A DNA stretch of 64,000 bases from Bacillota bacterium (GTDB taxonomy: Bacteria; Bacillota; Clostridia; Lachnospirales; Lachnospiraceae), in assembly GCA_023392615.1 (NCBI GenBank), contig JAEVYT010000036.1:124001-188000 (forward strand), written 5' to 3'. The translations under genes were made by a program, and so were the position numbers. The notes under the pieces are model-generated. The model was given only the letters and a program-made list of their open reading frames with translations, searched no databases and had not been told where the DNA came from. Positions 35,977-44,464 of this stretch are shown piece by piece. How positions within the stretch are numbered: position 1 is the first letter of the stretch; the number at the start of each line of letters is the position of its first letter.

Positions 35977-35995
35977 TCGACCACAAGAGTCGACA
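35970..35995 (-). terminator. Lysine-riboswitch terminator
   Basis: Six-base GTCGAC arms (35976-35981 and 35989-35994) followed on the minus strand by seven T. It lies about 70 bases after the riboswitch aptamer. A second dyad, CTAAAGAATA (35997-36006) / TATTCTTTAG (36055-36064), links the aptamer's P1 edge to this hairpin and may take part in the switch. The U-tract is also the outer strand of the R2 palindrome. Confidence 0.8.
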
Positions 35996-36063
35996 ACTAA
36001 AGAATAACCGAGGTTACATGATAGACTTTCTCTTCATGAACCATCTAGATTAAATATTCTTTA

Positions 36064-36226
36064 GGCAGCTCTCCATCAATTTTTGATGACAGTCAAATGA
36101 TTATTTACCATTTGCCCAGCAGTAATAATTCAGGATTATCACCACTTCGGCACTGTTTCCTTTCGCTGCTTTCATCTATGCCTGACATATCCAGCAGTTT
36201 ACTCTTAAACAATGCACCTCTACCAT
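36064..36226 (-). promoter_or_regulatory. Lysine riboswitch (L box)
   Basis: On the minus strand the conserved L-box blocks occur in order: GGTAGAGGTGCA, TTTAAGAGTA, GAAAGGAAACAGTGCCGAAG, GCTGGG, GACTGTCATC and GATGGAGAGCTGCC. The 5' GGTAG and 3' CTGCC pair to form P1. Lysine binding is known to favour the terminator in this class, so dapA-dapB would be shut off when lysine is ample. Position directly upstream of dapA agrees. Confidence 0.96.
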
Positions 36227-36259
36227 AAGCAATATACAATTTACAATATTCGTAGCTAC

Positions 36260-36288
36260 ATATTAACACTGGACTTTATCGATGTCAA
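36260..36288 (-). promoter_or_regulatory. Sigma-A promoter of the lysine riboswitch/dapAB operon
   Basis: On the minus strand TTGACA (36288-36283), 17-bp spacer and TAATAT (36265-36260), about 30 bases before the aptamer. Confidence 0.8.
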
Positions 36289-36344
36289 TGAATTTTTCCA
36301 AAGAATTCTTGTTAATTAATCGTTATAAATATAAGTTTCATTCT

Positions 36345-36643
36345 AGGGACGGTTGCTGACGGAGCTACATGATGGGAGCTGCTTTAGAAACAGTTGAAGT
36401 TTACTAGCAATTCTAAGGTGTCCTCTTTCACTTGCAGCAAGCAGAACGCGCAAAAACTCCTTAAGTAGGATTGGGAAAACCTATCCTATAGCTTTCCCCA
36501 ATCCTACTTTCGTCAAACATTTGCGCTCGTGCGATTTATCGCACGTCTGCTTTTATCGCTCTTTCGGACACCTAAGTATTGCACATAAACTTCAAATTAT
36601 TTTAAAACAGCTCCCATCTTGTAACTACGTCACCAACCTGTCC
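36345..36643. repeat. 299-bp imperfect palindrome E9
   Basis: Left arm from AGGGACGGTTGCTGAC and right arm ending GTCACCAACCTGTCC fold onto each other almost to the centre. Matching blocks include GATGGGAGCTG / CAGCTCCCATC, TTGAAGTTTA / TAAACTTCAA, AGGTGTCC / GGACACCT and GTAGGATTGGG / CCCAATCCTAC. The right half holds an extra hairpin CGTGCGA-TTTA-TCGCACG. No ORF. It lies between the 99-residue membrane protein gene and the dapA promoter; its termini match those of E16. Confidence 0.85.
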
Positions 36644-36863
36644 ATGGATAAAATATAATTATGAATTGTAATATATCTCTATCATCGATATTCAATGAAG
36701 TGAATTCTTCATACTATAAAAAGATATAACAAATAGGATCTGTCACCAATTTTTGTTAAAGTTTAATTATTAGGAGAGCAAAAATATACGTAATAAAATA
36801 AGCAACTATATTATATACCGCTTATTTCAATAATAAAATGTAGATCCTTAACATAATATTATT
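36644..36863. other. AT-rich spacer with no recognised feature
   Basis: This 220-bp stretch between palindrome E9 and the small membrane protein gene shows no ORF, RNA motif or clear hairpin. Confidence 0.5.
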
Positions 36864-37163
36864 TCATCTGGCCCTCTGCTTTATAATTCGTTTATTAAAT
36901 ACAAGAAACAAGATCAATATCACATTTATAATCAGGTAAGGCCAACTCTTTATAGTAGGATGGTTATCAATATAAAACCCATCCGGAGTCATACTATCAA
37001 AAAAGGTAATGGAATAACCTAGTCCATAGTATGGTTGTCTACAGGTTGAACCACCTGAATCACAAAAAATCGGATGATGTATGGTATATGCGGTTATTAT
37101 ATCCGTTACGAATATGATTGCCCAGATTATTAGTATACCTATTAATATCTTCTTCCACATCAT
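36864..37163 (-). CDS. 99-residue membrane protein, unknown
   Basis: Two membrane helices (about residues 4-25 and 74-90) bracket an extracytoplasmic loop with two Cys (FCDSGGSTCRQPYYGLGYS) and a basic tail (KRIIKQRAR). AAGGAATGG precedes the start. I do not recognise a named family, though the loop motif suggests conservation. No operon partner. Confidence 0.65.
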   Translation of the reverse strand: MMWKKILIGILIIWAIIFVTDIITAYTIHHPIFCDSGGSTCRQPYYGLGYSITFFDSMTPDGFYIDNHPTIKSWPYLIINVILILFLVFNKRIIKQRAR

Positions 37164-37426
37164 ATAACCATTCCTTCACTATTGTAGTGTTTCTTTTGTT
37201 CGCTTTATATAATATGCGTCTCTTCCCTCATCACCTTCGAATACTTCAAAATATTTTTTCATACCCTTACATCTATTCTATAACTATCATATTACAGCGC
37301 ATCGTCACTGTACTGTCGCATTATGAATAATGAAATGATATCTTAATTGATGTAATGTGACATCCAACTTTATACTCGATTATAAATTCTCTTGAGGACA
37401 CCCCTGTATCTTTTCGTATACTTTAT

Positions 37427-37870
37427 TCAATATTTATCTAAGCTATGACGCCTAATAGTTTCTAATAAAAAGCTAGAATCATTAAACATATCATCATCAA
37501 GTCTATCATATTGATTCACTTGTTTCTCTTCTCGAAGACAATAATTTAACCAATACAACATTACCTCACTTACCTTTTCACTGCTATCTATTGTACATCT
37601 TACACTCATAGAAAATATCCAGTCAAATGGATTACAATCTAGTAATATAAAGCATCTTTCATCTTTAGTATCTTTAAAAAGGCATATATTTTCTTCACCT
37701 TGCTTACTTCGATCAGTCCAGATCATTTTATGTATCATTTCCGTATCTACTTGAATATTCATTATTTTGCCAACATCGGCTGCAATTTTTTCAGAATAAT
37801 CACTTGGAAAAGTAATGGAATATTGTCTCAAATCATCATATCTTTCTAGTAATTGGCTATATTTTTTCAT
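37427..37870 (-). CDS. Hypothetical protein, 147 residues
   Basis: A soluble-looking protein with aromatic and acidic residues, three Cys and no signal or membrane segment; no family is recognised. The ATG at 37870 lacks a nearby ribosome binding site. Instead, a GGAGGGTGAG site upstream serves a 16-codon ORF that ends 14 bases inside this gene, so translation may be coupled to that leader. It lies downstream of ssb and repeat R3 on the same strand. Confidence 0.55.
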   Translation of the reverse strand: MKKYSQLLERYDDLRQYSITFPSDYSEKIAADVGKIMNIQVDTEMIHKMIWTDRSKQGEENICLFKDTKDERCFILLDCNPFDWIFSMSVRCTIDSSEKVSEVMLYWLNYCLREEKQVNQYDRLDDDMFNDSSFLLETIRRHSLDKY

Positions 37871-37907
37871 TTATTTTATTGTAAGATGTATACTGTAACA
37901 AATACAT
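37857..37907 (-). CDS. Possible 16-residue leader peptide overlapping the 147-residue gene
   Basis: MYLLQYTSYNKINEKI, preceded by GGAGGG at four bases, and stopping at 37857 within the next gene's first codons in another frame. This is the only good ribosome binding site for the region. It could be a coupling leader, or a sign that the true start of the downstream gene is unclear. Confidence 0.3.
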   Translation of the reverse strand: MYLLQYTSYNKINEKI

Positions 37908-38021
37908 CTCACCCTCCTGTTTTCTATTGTTTCTTTGGTTTATTACACATTAGATATCACTATTATACATTATCTTCCAACACAATGAAACCCTTTAATT
38001 TCTAGGGAATATACATATCCG

Positions 38022-38070
38022 GTGCACATCCTTCACCGAGTGATTTTAAAAGGTCTTTCCTATAGAAAAA
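38022..38070 (-). repeat. Dispersed multi-hairpin repeat, partial copy R3
   Basis: Carries only the right part of the family: GTGCACATCCTTCACCGAGTG (one mismatch to R1 and R2 in the core) and TTTCCTATAGAAAAAA. The hairpins of the left part are absent. As with R1 and R2, its right end is the U-tract of a minus-strand terminator, here that of ssb. Confidence 0.65.
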
Positions 38071-38110
38071 ACAGATTCAACATATGGCTTACGCCATATA
38101 TCGAATCTGT
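38070..38110 (-). terminator. Terminator of the ssb-like gene
   Basis: Stem ACAGATTC (38071-38078) / GAATCTGT (38103-38110) and inner ATATGGC-TTAC-GCCATAT (38082-38099), followed on the minus strand by six T. Confidence 0.88.
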
Positions 38111-38202
38111 ATAATTTTTATATTATTTTATATTGATAGCACTCATATTTTAATTACTTTCTTTTATTGTTAAAACTATGATACAAAGAGTGAATATTGC
38201 TT

Positions 38203-38835
38203 TTAATATTCCTCTAGGTATTCCAACTTGCTTACAGAAACCTCGTAGGCTACACGTTTCTCAAAATCCGTTTCGTTTAGTTTCTTCTGATATTCTCTGC
38301 TCTGAATTCTTCCCCAAATCTGTACATGGCCTCCAACTGCAAAGGTTTCAGCGAATCTTGCATTTCTTCCCCAACAAATGCATGGAATGTAATCTGATTT
38401 CCCATAAGGACGGTTTACCGCCAAAAGTACATCAGCAATTTCTCTACCAAGCGGAGTCTTCCGATAAATCGGAGGTTTGCATACAAACCCATCCAAGAAA
38501 ATGTGATTTGGTTTCGCATTCTCAGATAATTCATCCACCATTTTTATTTCTCTTGCAAATACGGATAATACTAACTTATTCTTGCTCTCCTCATGACGAT
38601 TATAGGAACGGAATTGCCCTAAGATCTCAACAAACTTGCCCTTATAATCTTGTTTTACATCAATGAGACGTTCTGAAACCATAACCGGAATCATGTCGTA
38701 GGAATTACTTAGTCGACTGACTACTACCTCCAATACATAAAATCCTTCGCCAAATACATCATGGCTGAACGTGAAATCACTGATTACCTCTCCTGCAATA
38801 CTTACTTGATTGTTATCAAATACTTTATCTGTCAT
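38203..38835 (-). CDS. Single-stranded DNA-binding protein with two OB folds
   Basis: A 210-residue protein in which two SSB-like OB domains follow each other: residues about 8-100 (VSIAGEV...FVEILGQFRSYN) and about 108-208 (IFLDGFVCKPPIYRKTPLGREIADVLLAVNRPYGKSDYIPCICWGRNA in outline). The second is the more canonical SSB, the first a diverged copy. It lacks the acidic C-terminal tip (DDDIPF) of housekeeping SSB, ending YLEEY instead. Tandem-OB SSBs occur in Lachnospiraceae; a role beside the main SSB is likely. Divergent from typA. Confidence 0.85.
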   Translation of the reverse strand: MTDKVFDNNQVSIAGEVISDFTFSHDVFGEGFYVLEVVVSRLSNSYDMIPVMVSERLIDVKQDYKGKFVEILGQFRSYNRHEESKNKLVLSVFAREIKMVDELSENAKPNHIFLDGFVCKPPIYRKTPLGREIADVLLAVNRPYGKSDYIPCICWGRNARFAETFAVGGHVQIWGRIQSREYQKKLNETDFEKRVAYEVSVSKLEYLEEY

Positions 38836-39271
38836 ACCGTGCCTCTCCCTTCTCTCTCGGCGTTCCTTTTTTACGCCAATCTACTCTAAAATGTGGGGTA
38901 AATTTTATCTGTTTGGTCCAAAACAGTTTGATTCACCTATGATTAAATATATGCGGGATTTAAAATTTTAGAATAAAAAAATCATAGACATTTAAATTTT
39001 TTCCAAATTCTGTTACTTTATACAAATATAATCACTTATTTTTATAAATTTTCTCCAATCATACGTTGATTTTTATTTCTACCCTATGCTACAATGTAGA
39101 AATGCTTTTAAATAAGTAATGAGAATCATGTAATTTTTTTGCATTCACTGATTTTTTGTGTTCATAATCGGATCAATAAGGTTGGGTATGTTAGATTATG
39201 TGAATGATTCCTTACATTATTCACACTATATATATGCGAAGTTTTTGCGTAAGAAAGAAGGTAAATTATTA
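38836..39271. other. AT-rich divergent promoter region of ssb-like gene and typA
   Basis: For typA, TTGATT (39066-39071), 18-bp spacer, TACAAT (39090-39095) on the plus strand is a plausible sigma-A promoter, giving a leader of about 170 bases. No ORF or conserved RNA motif recognised. Confidence 0.5.
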
Positions 39272-41104
39272 ATGAAACGAGAGGATATTCGAAATATTGC
39301 GATTATTGCTCACGTCGATCACGGTAAAACAACCTTGGTTGATGAATTATTAAAGCAAAGTGGTGTATTTCGCGCTAATCAAGCAGTAGCAGAGAGAGTC
39401 ATGGATTCGAATGCACTGGAAAGAGAACGTGGTATCACAATTTTGTCTAAAAACACTGCAGTTCAATATGGAGAAGTAAAGATCAACATTATAGATACTC
39501 CGGGACATGCGGACTTCGGTGGTGAAGTTGAGCGTGTCTTAAAAATGGTTAATGGTGTAGTTCTTGTAGTTGATGCATTCGAGGGCCCGATGCCACAAAC
39601 TAAGTTTGTTCTAAAAAAAGCTTTGGAATTATCCCTGCCCGTTATCGTATGTGTTAATAAAATTGACCGTCCGGAGGCACGACCTAATGAAGTAGTGGAT
39701 GAGGTTCTAGAATTATTCCTTGAACTCGATGCAAATGACGAACAGCTAGACTGTCCATTCGTATTTGCTTCTGCAAAGGCCGGTATCGCTTCTATGTCCA
39801 TTGATGAAGAAGCAGTTGACATGGTTCCTTTGTTCGAAACAATTATTAACTACATTCCTGCACCCGAAGGTGATCCGGAAAAAGGCACTCAAATTTTAAT
39901 CAGCACCATCGATTACAATGAATATGTAGGTCGTATCGGTATCGGTAAAGTGGATAATGGAACCATTAAAGTAAATCAGGATTGTGTTATGTTAAATGCT
40001 CACGAACCGGATAAGAATGTAAGAGTTAAGATTAGTAAACTTTATGAATTTGATGGTTTAAAGAGAGTTGAAGTTAATGAAGCGACTATTGGAGCCATCG
40101 TAGCAATCAGCGGTATTGCAGATATTCATATCGGTGATACGATCTGCTCTCCCGAAACACCGGAAGCTATTCCATTCCAGAAAATCTCTGAACCTACGAT
40201 TGCGATGTACTTTAATGTAAATGACAGCCCTCTCGCAGGTCAGGAAGGTAAATTTATTACTTCCCGTCACCTTAGAGAACGATTAATGAGAGAGTTAAAC
40301 ACTGACGTAAGTCTTCGAGTAGAAGAAACCGAGACCACTGAAAGCTTTAAAGTGTCCGGTAGAGGTGAATTACATCTATCCGTATTAATTGAGACTATGC
40401 GCCGTGAAGGCTATGAATTCTCTGTAAGTAAAGCAGAAGTATTATACAAAACTGATGAAAACGGTAAGCGTTTAGAGCCTATGGAACATGCCGTAATTGA
40501 CGTTCCCGATGAATATGCAGGTACTATTATTGAAAAAATGGGGCAACGTAAGGGTGAAATGGTTAATATGCATAATGCAGGTAATGGCCATACCCGTGTG
40601 GAGTTCTCTGTTCCTGCACGTGGATTAATCGGCTACCGCGGTGACTTCCTTACTGATACAAAAGGAAATGGTATTATGAACACCTTATTTGATGGATACG
40701 GTCCTTACAAAGGTGATATTCAGTATCGTAAGACAGGAAGCTTAATTGCATATGAAACTGGAGAAAGTATCACCTACGGCTTATATAATGCACAGGAAAG
40801 AGGTATCCTATTTATCGGTGCCGGTGTAAAAGTATATGCAGGTATGGTTGTCGGACAAAATCCGAAAACCGAAGATATTGAGGTAAATATCTGTAAACGT
40901 AAGCAGCTATCCAATACCCGATCTTCCGGTGCGGATGACGCTCTTCGTCTGGTACCACCGAAGGTTCTTAGCTTGGAACAGGCTCTGGATTTCATCGAGA
41001 CCGATGAATTACTCGAGGTTACCCCTCAAAGCCTACGTATTCGCAAGAAGATACTTGATTCCACCCTTCGTATGAGAGATCGTAGGAACAAACAAAGCAA
41101 CTAG
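39272..41104 (+). CDS. typA: Ribosome-associated GTPase TypA/BipA
   Basis: Start at 39272 (MKREDIRN) is chosen because family members begin just before the G1 motif AHVDHGKTT; the upstream extension of 38 residues is not family-like. The 610-residue product has [22 protein letters not shown] and the elongation-factor-G-like domains, plus the TypA C-terminal domain with [16 protein letters not shown] (near residue 450). It binds ribosomes and helps assembly and growth under stress such as cold. Monocistronic; followed by palindrome E11. Confidence 0.97.
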   Translation: MKREDIRNIAIIAHVDHGKTTLVDELLKQSGVFRANQAVAERVMDSNALERERGITILSKNTAVQYGEVKINIIDTPGHADFGGEVERVLKMVNGVVLVVDAFEGPMPQTKFVLKKALELSLPVIVCVNKIDRPEARPNEVVDEVLELFLELDANDEQLDCPFVFASAKAGIASMSIDEEAVDMVPLFETIINYIPAPEGDPEKGTQILISTIDYNEYVGRIGIGKVDNGTIKVNQDCVMLNAHEPDKNVRVKISKLYEFDGLKRVEVNEATIGAIVAISGIADIHIGDTICSPETPEAIPFQKISEPTIAMYFNVNDSPLAGQEGKFITSRHLRERLMRELNTDVSLRVEETETTESFKVSGRGELHLSVLIETMRREGYEFSVSKAEVLYKTDENGKRLEPMEHAVIDVPDEYAGTIIEKMGQRKGEMVNMHNAGNGHTRVEFSVPARGLIGYRGDFLTDTKGNGIMNTLFDGYGPYKGDIQYRKTGSLIAYETGESITYGLYNAQERGILFIGAGVKVYAGMVVGQNPKTEDIEVNICKRKQLSNTRSSGADDALRLVPPKVLSLEQALDFIETDELLEVTPQSLRIRKKILDSTLRMRDRRNKQSN

Positions 41105-41152
41105 CAGACAGAATCCTTTTTGTGGTTTCTATCTCGATTACGTATTTAAAAT

Positions 41153-41253
41153 GAAGCGCCAAGAATTACCGTTCATTTTGTAGCACTCCTTGATTGTATG
41201 TATATCCAAACATCTGGAGCCAGCTACAAGAGAAAAGTAATCCTAGGCGCTTC
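41153..41253. repeat. 101-bp imperfect palindrome E11 after typA
   Basis: Outer stem GAAGCGCC (41153-41160) / GGCGCTTC (41246-41253), continuing through AATTAC / GTAATC, TTTTGTAGC / GCTACAAG and CTCC / GGAG. It has no T-run next to either arm, so it is not a classical terminator although it lies between convergent typA and the Panacea gene. Confidence 0.7.
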
Positions 41254-41396
41254 TTCTATGTATTAGCTTCATATTATTTTCTGTCCAATTACTATGGCAT
41301 TTGATTAATCCGGTGTCCTATTATTGAATTAGTATGTTAACCAATTAACAAGACATAATATTTCGTGATTTATTTAACATATTAAATCAAAAAAAA

Positions 41397-42191
41397 TCAT
41401 CTACTCAAATCTTTAATTTCGTTCACTCTTTGCTCCGGATACTTATATATCTCATTGATGGAATGGATGTCATACTTTTCGATGATATCAGTAAAATAAT
41501 TCTTTAAGCTATCCTTAGAGAAGATTTTATTGTTGTACTTATCCCTAGATGGCTTCATCGATGCTTTTTCATAAGCGATAAGAGCCTTCAACGCTTTTGG
41601 TCCAAACCACATAAAACAATCGAGCACACCGTTAATCAATTCAATATCTTCCTGAATAAGATACTCTTCTACACCTTCTAGCTTATGAACTCCACACTGT
41701 TTCATGCTTTCATACAGTTTTAAGTATGGCATCTGCTCCGCATTGATACCGCATTCATCCTGAAATAACTCCTTACTGTTTAAAGCTAAAGAGAAAGCCT
41801 GTGCATAATACAACAGATGCTGTATATAACCCGGACAGATATCAGCATTACATTTGTTCACAATATAATAGGCTACTGCATAAACTCTTGAAGCCATTAT
41901 CTTGCTCATAACAGCTTTTTTGCTTTTACGATATGCTACACTTGTCAAAAAATCTCTTTTCTGACATAACAAATCATAATAATATTCCGGATCATTTAAT
42001 ATTCTTCTCAACTTACTTGAATATTCATTCGTTGGTATGTCCCCTTCCATATAACGAATAATGGTTGTTTCCCCCCAACCTAGTAACTTCGCCAATGGTT
42101 TTTTACCAATCCGATAACGATCTAATATCAACTTAATTTCGTCCGATGATATAATTTCCTCCATATTCATATCTATTTTGTTACCCATCAT
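41397..42191 (-). CDS. HTH + Panacea (DUF4065) antitoxin-like protein
   Basis: A 264-residue protein. The N-terminal part (about residues 15-70) is a helix-turn-helix of the MqsA/Xre type (ILDRYRIGKKPLAKLLGWGETTIIRYMEG in outline), and the C-terminal part (about 110-235) is a Panacea/DUF4065 domain, with YAVAYYIVNK and HLLYYAQAFSLAL. GAGGAG supports the start. Panacea domains act as antitoxins or proteolysis adaptors (SocA, GepA) for varied toxins. Here no small partner gene is adjacent: the neighbours are typA (convergent) and an AI-2E permease. Confidence 0.85.
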   Translation of the reverse strand: MMGNKIDMNMEEIISSDEIKLILDRYRIGKKPLAKLLGWGETTIIRYMEGDIPTNEYSSKLRRILNDPEYYYDLLCQKRDFLTSVAYRKSKKAVMSKIMASRVYAVAYYIVNKCNADICPGYIQHLLYYAQAFSLALNSKELFQDECGINAEQMPYLKLYESMKQCGVHKLEGVEEYLIQEDIELINGVLDCFMWFGPKALKALIAYEKASMKPSRDKYNNKIFSKDSLKNYFTDIIEKYDIHSINEIYKYPEQRVNEIKDLSR

Positions 42192-42285
42192 TTTAGCACT
42201 CCTCAGCTTTAATGTATTAACTTGTCAAATTTTTTATTATTTTACCACTGATTTGCCAATTTGTATAGGTATCTTTTTATTAAAT

Positions 42286-43413
42286 TTAAAATTTTCTAAA
42301 CTCGTTCAAATCATGAACAATAATTTTAAATCCTCTGATTAATCTTTCAAACAATCCAACACGATATAAATTCACCAAAACCATCCCAATCGGGATGCCC
42401 AAAATCATACCTGCAACTCCATATAACTTAAATCCTACAAAGAGTATTATTAATGTTGCCAATGGATGCAACCCTATGCTATCACCCACCATTTTAGGTT
42501 GTAGAAACTGTTTCACAATCTGACATACCAAGTAAATCACTACAAGACAGATTGCTCTAAAATAATTACCGGAAAGCATATCAAGGATTGCCCATGGCCA
42601 AAGTATCGCACCGGTACCGAACACCGGAAGAAAATCAAGTACTGCTATCCCAAGCGCAAACAAGAAGGAGTATCTTACCTGCAATAATTCAAACCCTAGG
42701 AACATAATTGCTGTTAAGATAATCATAATCTTAAATTGAGCCTTGAAATACCCACCAAAGGCTGCTTTAAAATTATCCATAACCAATCGCCAATAATTAA
42801 TGATGGTAGCCGGTAAATGCTTCTTGCAAAAGCATGACATCTCATCCTTACAGGCCGTAAAGAAGTAAGCAGATAGAATAGTGATGATAATAGCAAGTAA
42901 ACCTCCTGCCATATTTCTGGCATATGAGCTGACACGATTAGCAGACAGCAATTCCTTATTACTAACCATCTTCTTTACTTCATCTCCAGCCCCATTAATA
43001 AACTCAAGGATGGATTTTTGCATCTTAGGAGGAAGCGCTTCTGATTTTTGGCGAATCACCTCGGTAAAGTTATTCAACTTCGCACCTGTAGAATTTACTA
43101 ATGCAGGTAGATCGTTCGTTAGTTCCTTTGCCTCTCTATAGATCAATATACTGATCGCTGTCATCATACCTACAATTAACAAAATCACGGTTACCATAAT
43201 AATAACCGTGCTATGCTTTCTAAGTAACTTTACTCTCTTTTCAAGAAAGTGAACAAGAGGATTCGCCATCAATGATACAATCCATCCGATCACAAAGGGC
43301 ATAAAGAATCCAATCAGATGCGGTAATACAAAAATCAAGAATAGAGCAAATGCGATCACCAGTAAAAAATTAACCAATATCTTCAAATAAACCATAAGCT
43401 TCGTTTCTTTCAT
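42286..43413 (-). CDS. AI-2E family / YtvI-like membrane permease
   Basis: A 375-residue protein with about eight membrane helices and the family's C-terminal motifs FGTGAILWPWAI and GLHPLATLIILFVGFKLYGVAGMILGIPIG (outline, about residues 265-350). AGGAGG precedes the ATG. Members are either AI-2 exporters, sodium/proton antiporters or the sporulation protein YtvI; length and a Lachnospiraceae host favour YtvI-like, but this is not decisive. Confidence 0.9.
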   Translation of the reverse strand: MKETKLMVYLKILVNFLLVIAFALFLIFVLPHLIGFFMPFVIGWIVSLMANPLVHFLEKRVKLLRKHSTVIIMVTVILLIVGMMTAISILIYREAKELTNDLPALVNSTGAKLNNFTEVIRQKSEALPPKMQKSILEFINGAGDEVKKMVSNKELLSANRVSSYARNMAGGLLAIIITILSAYFFTACKDEMSCFCKKHLPATIINYWRLVMDNFKAAFGGYFKAQFKIMIILTAIMFLGFELLQVRYSFLFALGIAVLDFLPVFGTGAILWPWAILDMLSGNYFRAICLVVIYLVCQIVKQFLQPKMVGDSIGLHPLATLIILFVGFKLYGVAGMILGIPIGMVLVNLYRVGLFERLIRGFKIIVHDLNEFRKF

Positions 43414-43594
43414 GCCTTCCTCCTGCGGTTACAACCATTTATTTATAGTATCAATAACTATATCAAATGTATAAAGCCTTAATCATTAAATATAATCGTC
43501 CAAAGACTAAGCATTTATAAAGTTTATCCATATATTTTTATTATAATATAGCGCTTGCTCGGTAAGCAAATCATTTTTACTAAATTATGTTATA

Positions 43595-44443
43595 TTATAG
43601 GCGCTTTTTTCCTGAGGAATTAAGAAACAAAGTAATAAAGAATAGAATTGCTGATATGATGACTATTGTAGGTCCTGCAGCTGTTCCCAAATAATATGAT
43701 ACAATTAGTCCCACCACTCCCGAATATAGGGAAATTAGGATAGAAAACAAATGATATTCTCTCACGTTTGAAGACATGTTTCTACCCGCCGCTGCCGGCA
43801 AGATCAAAAGAGCATTGATAATCAGTATCCCAACCCATTTTACCGAAGACATGACAATGACCGCTATCAATATACTAAATAAATCCTCCATCCTATTACT
43901 GTTAATGTTTTTGCTTTTTGCCAGCGTTTCATTAACACTGATTGCAAGGAGTCTATTAAATCCCCATAACCAGAATAGTATTGTTATGATCAGAATAACA
44001 AAAAGTAATTTAATTTCATCCGTCTTAATGCTTAATACATCACCCACTAAGAGTGCTGAGTATTTTGCAAAATTTCCTCCATGGGATAGAATCATTAGGC
44101 CAATTGCGACGCTTAAGGAAGCGAAAACAGAGATAACAGTGTCTGTTGACACAGTTTTCTTTCGTTTAATCTGGTTTAAAAATATTGCAAATATCACCGC
44201 AAAAATTATCATGGATAGATTGGTATTTACAATTCCAAATACTGTTCCTATTGCAACACCCGTCAGAGCAGAATGTCCAAGCGCATCCGAAAAAAATGCC
44301 ATGCGATTATTCACAATCATTGTACCTAAGATTCCAAACAGTGGTGCTATTAATAATATGGCAAGTAGCGCATTTTTCATAAAGTCATATTTCACCCAAG
44401 AAAACGGTAAAATCACTTCCATGATATGATATATAGTCTGCAT
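43595..44443 (-). CDS. znuB: Zinc ABC transporter permease
   Basis: A 282-residue ABC-3 family permease with about eight helices. Typical sequence includes FFSDALGHSALTGVAIG (about residues 50-66) and GILIINALLILPAAAGRNMS (about 204-223). It forms the membrane channel for the ZnuA-like binding protein and ATPase encoded just upstream. Order znuA-znuC-znuB with 21-22 bp gaps indicates one operon. Confidence 0.93.
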   Translation of the reverse strand: MQTIYHIMEVILPFSWVKYDFMKNALLAILLIAPLFGILGTMIVNNRMAFFSDALGHSALTGVAIGTVFGIVNTNLSMIIFAVIFAIFLNQIKRKKTVSTDTVISVFASLSVAIGLMILSHGGNFAKYSALLVGDVLSIKTDEIKLLFVILIITILFWLWGFNRLLAISVNETLAKSKNINSNRMEDLFSILIAVIVMSSVKWVGILIINALLILPAAAGRNMSSNVREYHLFSILISLYSGVVGLIVSYYLGTAAGPTIVIISAILFFITLFLNSSGKKRL

Positions 44444-44464
44444 AATCTCATCGTTCCTCTCTTG

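Noticed and set aside
35784..36053. Plus-strand ORF of 89 codons over repeat R2 and the lysine-riboswitch terminator
   Set aside because: It is antisense to palindromes and a terminator, has no ribosome site, and its product is not protein-like.
36345..36643. E9 as a retron msr-msd, group II intron or CRISPR relic
   Set aside because: No reverse transcriptase or Cas gene nearby and no intron domain V; no direct repeats with spacers. The only signal is inverted symmetry.
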